Position numbers and translations under genes: made by a program. A stretch of 29,118 nucleotides of DNA from Anaerolineaceae bacterium UBA2260 (GTDB taxonomy: Bacteria > Chloroflexota > Anaerolineae > Anaerolineales > Anaerolineaceae). This document shows positions 24,126-29,118 of the stretch, in pieces. The DNA is taken from contig DDXM01000028.1 in assembly GCA_002347485.1 (NCBI GenBank), forward strand, positions 1-29,118. Direction: 5' to 3'. The notes under the pieces are model-generated. The model ran no database searches. It was not told the origin of the DNA and worked only from the letters and a program-made list of their open reading frames with translations. How positions within the stretch are numbered: position 1 is the first letter of the stretch; every line of letters begins with the position of its first letter.

Positions 24126-27100
24126 ATGATGGCAGATTTTCCGGTCATCCGCACAAAAACACTTATCCCACGGCGTCGCAGCGAAATCCTTTCGCGTCCG
24201 AGGTTACTTGGCATACTCGATAATGTCCTGGATCTAAAGCTGTTGATTCTTGCCGCCCCTGCCGGCTACGGAAAAACCTCGCTTTTGGTCGATTTTTCGC
24301 ATCATACCCAGGTACCCATGTGTTGGTTGGCGTTAGATCCACTCGACAGTGATCCCAAACGTTTTATCTCCCATTTCATCGCTGCAATCCAGAGTAAGTT
24401 CCCGTCGTTTGGACAGATGGCGCAAGCTGCGCTGGCGGACCTGAATCAGGATAAACCCAACCTCGACCCGATCATCTCCACGATTGTGAATGACGCGTAT
24501 GAAAATATCACCGAGCATTTCATTTTTGTGCTTGACGATTATCACCTGGTACGTGACAGTAAGCCCATCGAAGTGTTTGTAAACCGCATCATACAGGAGT
24601 GTGCCGAGAACTGTCACTTTATCATCGCGTCGCGCACATTACTCACCCTGCCTGACCTCAGCCTGCTGGTCGCCCGTTCGCAGGTTGACGGGCTAAGTTT
24701 TGAGGAGCTTGCCTTCCTGCCGGAAGAGATCAAGCAATTAATGGCGGTCAATTATCATCAGACCATCACGGATCATAAAGCGGAAGAAATGATCAAGCGC
24801 ACCGAAGGATGGATCACGGGACTTTTATTGACCGCTCAATTGACACCAAAAGGTGGGATCGATCGGAGCCGCGTTGAGAAGGTTTCTGGCGTGGGAATTT
24901 ATGAATACCTGACCCAACAGGTCTTCGATCGTCAAACCCCTGCTATGCAAAGCTTTTTACTCCGTACATCGCTGCTGGAGGAATTCGACGCCAGTTTGTG
25001 CGAGAAGATCGTTGGCAAGGCTTTGGATCTGCAAGGACAGAATTGGGATGAAGTGATCGACCGCATACAACGCGAAAACCTGTTTGTGCTCCAGTTGGGC
25101 GACGAAACGGTCTTCCTGCGGTATCACCACCTTTTTCGCGATTTCCTGCAGAACCGTATGCGGGTGGAGCACCCTGAAGAAGCCTACCGGATCGAGAGTG
25201 AATTAGCGAAGTATTATGAGGGGATTCAGGATTGGGAACGGGCGGTCGCGATCCATTTTCGTATTGGAACGCCTGAGCAGCAGGTTGAGATCGTCAGGCG
25301 AGCGGCACCCTCCATGATCCTGAGCGGCCGGCTGGTCACCCTTTCTGAATGGCTGGATCTGCTTCCCGGCAACCTGGCAGAGATTAAGCCGGAATTAAAA
25401 TCGATCCGCGGATCGATCGCTTTGCTGCGAGGTGACTACAATACCAGCCTCGGATTATTGAACGAGGCGATCCTGGATCTACGGAAATCCGGTGCAAATG
25501 AAGAACTGGCTTCAGCGTTGATCCGGCGCAGCGCCATCAACCGCCACACAGGGCATTATGACCTTGCGCTCCGAGACGCCCAGGAGGCCAGTGAATTGAC
25601 CAGGCCGCCTTTTGGTTCGCCACATAAATACGCCGAAGCGCTGCGCGCTGAAGGACTGGTGTATTACCAGAATGGAGAACTGAACGACGCACAGTGGAAA
25701 TTGCGCGAATCATACCGGCGTTTCCAGGACCTGGGTATGGATTCGGACGCGGCAAAAGTTTTGATGGATCTGGGTATTGTTTATAATGCCAGGGGTGACT
25801 TTGAAAAGGTAGAAAAATGCCTGATCGATTCGTTGGAATACTGGCAGGCTGAACAAAATCCGTTATGGCAGGCCAATGTCTTAAATAACATAGGGATTGT
25901 CAAGCACCAAACCAGCCAGTATGAGCAAGCGGTCATCACGTTGGAAAAGGCGCTTTCTTACGCCAGGTTGGCTGTTAATCCGCGCATCGAGGGGTATATC
26001 CTTACAGGCTTGGGCGATATCTATCGCGATGTGCGCGCTTTACGCGAAGCAAGGTCAGCCTATAAAAAAGCCGCTGAAATACTGGAAAAAACCAATGACC
26101 TGTCACTGGATATTTACCTGACTTTAGCGCTTGCCGTCCTGGAGCGTATTGCGGGCGATGACGCGGCCTGCAAGGATCAGATCGCTGTAGCACTCGAAAA
26201 AGTGAAAAAAAGCGGTTCGAAATACGAGCACAATTTGTGTCTTCTCGAACAGTATGCTGTCGATTTGAAATCCGATGGTAACAAGTCTCTTTCAGAATCA
26301 TTTCATCAACTTGAAGGGTATTTTGTGGCGGCGGGTTACCAACTCGAAGCTTTTAAGGCGTCGGTCTACAGCACGCTGGCGGAGATTAAGTTTTCCACAC
26401 AATTTCCAATCGACCTGGTCTCAAAACTTCTACACCCCAACGACGCTGAGTATAAGAACCAGGCATTAATTCAAATTGGATTGGAATTCAAGGATATCGT
26501 CCAAGCGGCAGCATCAGATCCCAACAATGGATCTGCCCTTGGCGAACTCCTGGATATGATCAACCAATTTGAAGAAAAGATTTCCAATATTTATCGCATC
26601 ATTCGCCATCACACCTCCGCAGTAGACTTCCCCAACGCGAAACTGACCATTCGTGCTTTTGGCCGCACGCAGATCAAGATCAGTGGAAAGAATATCTCCT
26701 CGAGTGAATGGAAAACCCAGGTTGCGCGCGACCTCTTCTATTTTATTCTCGCGCATCCTGAGGGGGTGACGAAAGAAGAGATCGGCGCTGCATTTTGGCC
26801 GGATGCCGATGAGGACACCATTAAGCTCAGGTTTAAGAACACCATCTACCGTTTACGTCGGGCGATCGGAGCGGATGTAATCACCTTTGTGGACAATTAT
26901 TATCGGTTCAATCACGCGCTGGACTACGATTACGATGTGGAAACCTTCCTGGCAGAACTCGAGTTGGCAAGGAATGCTCAAGACAACGCAGAAAAGTGTG
27001 ATCATTACCGGGCAGCGATAGCCATTTACCACGGCAAGTATCTACCAAAGATCGATCAGGAGTGGATTATCCCTGAACGCGAGAAATATCACCTGAGTTT

Positions 27101-27362
27101 CATGAACGCCGCACTAGAGTTGGGGGATTTATATATCCAGGCTGGAAAGTACAATCAGGCACTGGCGATTGCCAACCGAGCGCTGGAAGAGGACAACTTT
27201 AACGAGGTATTCCACCGCTCTGCCATGATGGCGTATTCGGCGCTTGAAGACCGCCCGGCGGTGGTAAGACAATTCGAAAAGTGCAAAAGTATTCTGAAGC
27301 AAGAACTGGATATCGATCCATCCCCCCAGACTATTAAGCTATACAATACGCTAATACAGTAA
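24126..27362 (+). CDS. MalT-like STAND ATPase regulator with SARP-type (winged-helix plus BTAD) C-terminus
   Basis: This 1078-residue cytoplasmic regulator starts with the MalT-family opening (VIRTKTLIPRRR) and a STAND NTPase with Walker A APAGYGKTS (44-52) and Walker B FIFVLDDYH (132-140). Next comes a winged-helix/sensor region to about 340, then a long TPR-like helical array (about 340-830). The C-terminus is not the LuxR helix-turn-helix of MalT. Residues about 838-930 form an OmpR/SARP-type winged helix (LTIRAFGRTQIKI to IYRLRRAIG), followed by a BTAD (about 935-1078) ending DIDPSPQTIKLYNTL. It should be an ATP- and ligand-gated transcription activator. The peptide operon directly downstream, with a SARP-like repeat, is the likely target. 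A TATAGT at 24112-24117 is a possible -10 without a clear -35. Confidence 0.9.
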   Translation: MMADFPVIRTKTLIPRRRSEILSRPRLLGILDNVLDLKLLILAAPAGYGKTSLLVDFSHHTQVPMCWLALDPLDSDPKRFISHFIAAIQSKFPSFGQMAQAALADLNQDKPNLDPIISTIVNDAYENITEHFIFVLDDYHLVRDSKPIEVFVNRIIQECAENCHFIIASRTLLTLPDLSLLVARSQVDGLSFEELAFLPEEIKQLMAVNYHQTITDHKAEEMIKRTEGWITGLLLTAQLTPKGGIDRSRVEKVSGVGIYEYLTQQVFDRQTPAMQSFLLRTSLLEEFDASLCEKIVGKALDLQGQNWDEVIDRIQRENLFVLQLGDETVFLRYHHLFRDFLQNRMRVEHPEEAYRIESELAKYYEGIQDWERAVAIHFRIGTPEQQVEIVRRAAPSMILSGRLVTLSEWLDLLPGNLAEIKPELKSIRGSIALLRGDYNTSLGLLNEAILDLRKSGANEELASALIRRSAINRHTGHYDLALRDAQEASELTRPPFGSPHKYAEALRAEGLVYYQNGELNDAQWKLRESYRRFQDLGMDSDAAKVLMDLGIVYNARGDFEKVEKCLIDSLEYWQAEQNPLWQANVLNNIGIVKHQTSQYEQAVITLEKALSYARLAVNPRIEGYILTGLGDIYRDVRALREARSAYKKAAEILEKTNDLSLDIYLTLALAVLERIAGDDAACKDQIAVALEKVKKSGSKYEHNLCLLEQYAVDLKSDGNKSLSESFHQLEGYFVAAGYQLEAFKASVYSTLAEIKFSTQFPIDLVSKLLHPNDAEYKNQALIQIGLEFKDIVQAAASDPNNGSALGELLDMINQFEEKISNIYRIIRHHTSAVDFPNAKLTIRAFGRTQIKISGKNISSSEWKTQVARDLFYFILAHPEGVTKEEIGAAFWPDADEDTIKLRFKNTIYRLRRAIGADVITFVDNYYRFNHALDYDYDVETFLAELELARNAQDNAEKCDHYRAAIAIYHGKYLPKIDQEWIIPEREKYHLSFMNAALELGDLYIQAGKYNQALAIANRALEEDNFNEVFHRSAMMAYSALEDRPAVVRQFEKCKSILKQELDIDPSPQTIKLYNTLIQ

Positions 27363-27489
27363 TAATATTACCAGTAATATACTGTTATATAATCGTCGTG
27401 GATAATTATACATAGTGTATGAGGGGATGAGACTATTATATTAAATTTAAGTTTCATCTTTTCATTAAATTTGTGTAAAAGAAGCCTTA

Positions 27490-27512
27490 TTTGCATCCTG
27501 TTTTGCATCCTG
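27490..27512 (+). repeat. Perfect 11-bp direct repeat, candidate SARP operator
   Basis: TTTGCATCCTG occurs at 27490-27500 and again at 27502-27512, a period of 12 bp. The second copy ends exactly 8 bp before the -10 hexamer at 27521. SARP activators are known to bind short direct repeats spaced about one helical turn (11 bp) with the downstream copy 8 bp from the -10 box. The geometry here is nearly the same. A GATGC at 27516-27520 also makes an inverted repeat with the GCATC of the second copy. Confidence 0.65.
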
Positions 27513-27520
27513 CCAGATGC

Positions 27521-27526
27521 GATAAT
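27521..27526 (+). promoter_or_regulatory. -10 element of the peptide operon promoter
   Basis: GATAAT fits the -10 consensus at five of six positions. The -35 position at normal spacing (about 27498-27503) has no consensus hexamer and is covered by the direct repeat, as expected of an activator-dependent promoter. The predicted start is near 27533, about 34 bases ahead of the peptide ATG. Confidence 0.55.
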
Positions 27527-27566
27527 CGTGAAGTATAAAAAATCTAAATTGAATAAGGAGTCTCTC

Positions 27567-27707
27567 ATGAAAACACTTTCCCGCAATGTAGTTCTGTTCA
27601 GTGGTAAATTAGGCAGCAAGGTCCGCACGATGATGTTCATACTCACGCTTGTGATCTTCGTTCTAGCGGCTGGCGCCCCCATGTGCACCGGTTCCGTCGG
27701 TGGATAA
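27567..27707 (+). CDS. 46-residue hydrophobic peptide, candidate secreted or signalling peptide
   Basis: The reading frame starts at the ATG at 27567 behind AAGGAG; a longer in-frame start at 27471 lies upstream of the promoter and is rejected. The peptide has a basic N-terminus (Lys and Arg up to residue 20), one hydrophobic segment (about 22-36) and a short tail GAPMCTGSVGG with a single Cys40. It is unlike any family I know. The plan, a signal-peptide-like body plus an 8- to 11-residue tail after AAGAP, suits an exported peptide or small membrane peptide. It is first in an operon downstream of the SARP-type regulator, with the DUF5317 gene starting 10 bp later. Confidence 0.6.
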   Translation: MKTLSRNVVLFSGKLGSKVRTMMFILTLVIFVLAAGAPMCTGSVGG

Positions 27708-27717
27708 TTAACCGTTT

Positions 27718-28302
27718 ATGGTGCTGGTCGCCGCGGTTATTATCGGATTAACCTTTGGGATCATTCGGGCATGGGTAAACAAACGGGAGTACAGGGTATA
27801 CGACTTGAAAGCACCGGGTTTGGTGTTACTGGCGTTTATCCCACAGCTGCTTATATTTTTCCTCCCGGCAACACGTACCAGGATCCCGGATGAAACGGCA
27901 TCGATCCTATTCGTTAGTTCGCTGATTATTCTGTTTGCTTTCTCGCTCCTTAACATCCGCAAAACCAGTTTTTTGCCTGTTGCAACCGGGTTTTTACTCA
28001 ACGCGTTCGTTATCTTGACGAATGGTAGGTGGATGCCCATCAGCCCGGAAACAGCCCAAAAGATCCTGCCTGCCACGTCTGTGGACGCGCTGCAGATTGG
28101 GCAACGCATCGGTTACAGCAAGGATGTTCTGCTGACCCGTGAAGACACAAAGTTCTGGTTCTTTTCCGACAGGCTATCCCTTCCGGATTGGATCCATTAT
28201 GGGGTCGCCTTCAGTGTGGGAGACCTGCTTATCTTCATCGGCATCGTCTGGTTATTGTGGTCGTTAGGTGGAAAAGGCAAAGAAGTTCACAAGGAGATTT
28301 AA
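27718..28302 (+). CDS. DUF5317 family membrane protein
   Basis: This 194-residue protein has about five hydrophobic helices. Two features are typical of DUF5317: the loop NGRWMPISPET in the middle, resembling the family's Asn-Gly-x-x-Met-Pro box, and the C-terminal FSVGDLLIFIGIVWLLW helix preceded by the loop WFFSDRLSLPDWIHYG. Function is unknown. No clear Shine-Dalgarno sequence precedes the ATG at 27718, so translation is probably coupled to the peptide gene whose stop is 10 bp upstream. Its place between the peptide and the NHLP-like gene suggests a membrane role in the same system. Confidence 0.75.
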   Translation: MVLVAAVIIGLTFGIIRAWVNKREYRVYDLKAPGLVLLAFIPQLLIFFLPATRTRIPDETASILFVSSLIILFAFSLLNIRKTSFLPVATGFLLNAFVILTNGRWMPISPETAQKILPATSVDALQIGQRIGYSKDVLLTREDTKFWFFSDRLSLPDWIHYGVAFSVGDLLIFIGIVWLLWSLGGKGKEVHKEI

Positions 28303-28303
28303 G

Positions 28304-28588
28304 ATGAGTAACATTTTTAGTGATTATCATCGTCGGGATGAAGGCGTTTTGCAAAAGGAACGCGAATACAGCAAAATTTTGACAGCTGCAGTTGTCAATG
28401 AGAAATTCCGCAAGTTGTTACTGACCAACCCCGGTTTGGCCATTAAGAACGGGTTCGGCGGCGAAGCTTTTCACCTGGGATCAGAGGAGACACACAGGAT
28501 CTCATCGATTCGCGTTTCCACCCTGGCTGAATTTGCTCGACAGATGAGCGTCGGGCTTGCCCAACCCACCGTGGCGATCTTGGATTAA
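28304..28588 (+). CDS. 94-residue NHLP-clan-like protein (Os1348-type)
   Basis: The ATG at 28304 is chosen because AAGGAG lies eight bases upstream; a longer in-frame start at 28268 overlaps the DUF5317 gene. The product is soluble and mostly helical. Its middle (TAAVVNEKFRKLLLTNPGLA) and the following EAFHLGSEETHRISSIRVSTLAEFA resemble the nitrile-hydratase-leader-peptide clan. That clan typically shows Ala-x-x-Asp/Asn-Glu-x-Phe-Arg-x-x-Leu-Leu-x-x-Pro. NHLP proteins include RiPP precursors, but many lack a modified core. The tail here (MSVGLAQPTVAILD) has no Cys and only one Ser and one Thr, so a classical core is not obvious. The family match is from pattern memory. Confidence 0.6.
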   Translation: MSNIFSDYHRRDEGVLQKEREYSKILTAAVVNEKFRKLLLTNPGLAIKNGFGGEAFHLGSEETHRISSIRVSTLAEFARQMSVGLAQPTVAILD

Positions 28589-28665
28589 GACAACCTGAAC
28601 ATGCCAATTATTCGCGAGCGTTCAGTCGCGCGCGTTTACATTGCATTAATCACAAGGTCAGTCTG

Positions 28666-29118
28666 ATGGCAAATTTAATTGACGGATTAATTCCGGAATT
28701 CAACCGAAAAGAGACCACCCTCTCACCCCATGTCAAGGAAAAATGGGTCAGCCTATCTGACTTGAGCCATTTTCTCATGCGGTCCGACACGTTGGAGGAT
28801 CTCGCTGAAAATGCTTCCAGCTATATTGTCAATATTCTGGAAGTCGATTATTGCCGCATCATCCTGATGGATCTGAACGGACGGTTTTACTGTAAAGCGG
28901 AATATTCGCGAACTTCACCTTTTCAATTAAACAGGACGATTTTCGAGCCCTTTGTTGTAGAAAGGATTTATACCCGACTGATCGACCCGGAGAACCAGGT
29001 TCGTCTTCTGCTGGCGCATAAGCATTTATCTTCAATTGAACGAGCAAGTCTTAGTATCAAAGAAGGTGAGAGATCCTGGATAATCCCCCTCAAGGTGGAA
29101 GCCCGCGGGATCGGGGTG
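28666..29118 (+). CDS. GAF-domain protein (3' end beyond the window)
   Basis: The first 151 codons are in the window and the frame is still open at the end. After about 25 polar residues, WVSLSDLSHFLMRSDTLEDLAE starts a GAF-type domain. Further family features are ENASSYIVNILEVDYCRIILMD, a strand with GRFYCKAEYS, and later a strand WIIPLKVEARGIGV. GAF domains sense small ligands and often precede HD-GYP, GGDEF, kinase or helix-turn-helix outputs; the output here is not visible. The start ATG at 28666 has only a weak AAGG upstream. It lies 77 bp after the NHLP-like gene and may belong to the same transcript. Confidence 0.7.
   Translation, partial: MANLIDGLIPEFNRKETTLSPHVKEKWVSLSDLSHFLMRSDTLEDLAENASSYIVNILEVDYCRIILMDLNGRFYCKAEYSRTSPFQLNRTIFEPFVVERIYTRLIDPENQVRLLLAHKHLSSIERASLSIKEGERSWIIPLKVEARGIGV

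Noticed and set aside
27490..27512. Direct repeat as a CRISPR fragment or tandem-repeat slippage
   Set aside because: There are only two 11-bp copies with a one-base gap, no longer array and no cas genes; placement against the -10 box argues for an operator.

Overview
The window looks like a chromosomal segment of an anaerobic or facultative bacterium of the Chloroflexota, most likely class Anaerolineae. This is inferred from gene content: a MalT-like STAND ATPase fused to a SARP/BTAD output, a DUF5317 membrane protein, an NHLP-clan small protein, a DUF5684 protein, a biotin-dependent Na+-pumping decarboxylase and a molybdenum hydroxylase. No rRNA or species marker is present, so the placement is tentative. 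I see no insertion sequence, CRISPR array or phage gene.

Layout. (1) 1-2.8 kb, plus strand: a CAU-anticodon tRNA (probably tRNA-Ile2), a polytopic GT-C-like membrane protein, tRNA-Phe and a DUF2877 (AllH-like) gene, closed by a bidirectional terminator. (2) 2.8-4.45 kb, minus strand: a GNAT-like protein of unknown function and a metal-dependent cyclase-family hydrolase. (3) 4.6-8.15 kb, minus strand: a complete four-gene Na+-translocating decarboxylase operon (alpha carboxyltransferase, OadG-like subunit, biotin carrier, beta membrane subunit) with its own promoter. (4) 8.3-18.15 kb, minus strand: a nucleobase/nucleoside module. It holds a three-subunit xanthine-dehydrogenase-type enzyme, a cytosine-deaminase-like amidohydrolase, and a BMP-type ABC importer (lipoprotein, double ATPase, two permeases). 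(5) 18.15-21.96 kb, plus strand and divergent: a PhnD-PhnC-PhnE phosphonate/phosphite-type importer whose permease carries an unusual N-terminal half with an Ig-like extracytoplasmic domain. (6) 21.98-24.05 kb: a lipoprotein, a YdcF/ElyC-family protein and a DUF5684 membrane protein. (7) 24.1-29.1 kb, plus strand: a 1078-residue MalT/SARP chimera followed by a small polycistron of a 46-residue hydrophobic peptide, a DUF5317 membrane protein, a 94-residue NHLP-like protein and a GAF-domain protein cut by the window end.

How they fit. Modules 3 and 4 read as uptake and breakdown of a nitrogen heterocycle, with energy recovered by a sodium-pumping decarboxylase; the exact substrate cannot be fixed from sequence. 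Module 7 is the best candidate for something undescribed. Directly in front of the 46-residue peptide gene is a perfect 11-bp direct repeat ending 8 bp before a -10 element. That is close to the operator geometry known for SARP activators, and a SARP-type regulator is encoded immediately upstream. Together with the membrane protein, NHLP-like protein and GAF protein it suggests a regulated peptide or peptide-signalling operon.
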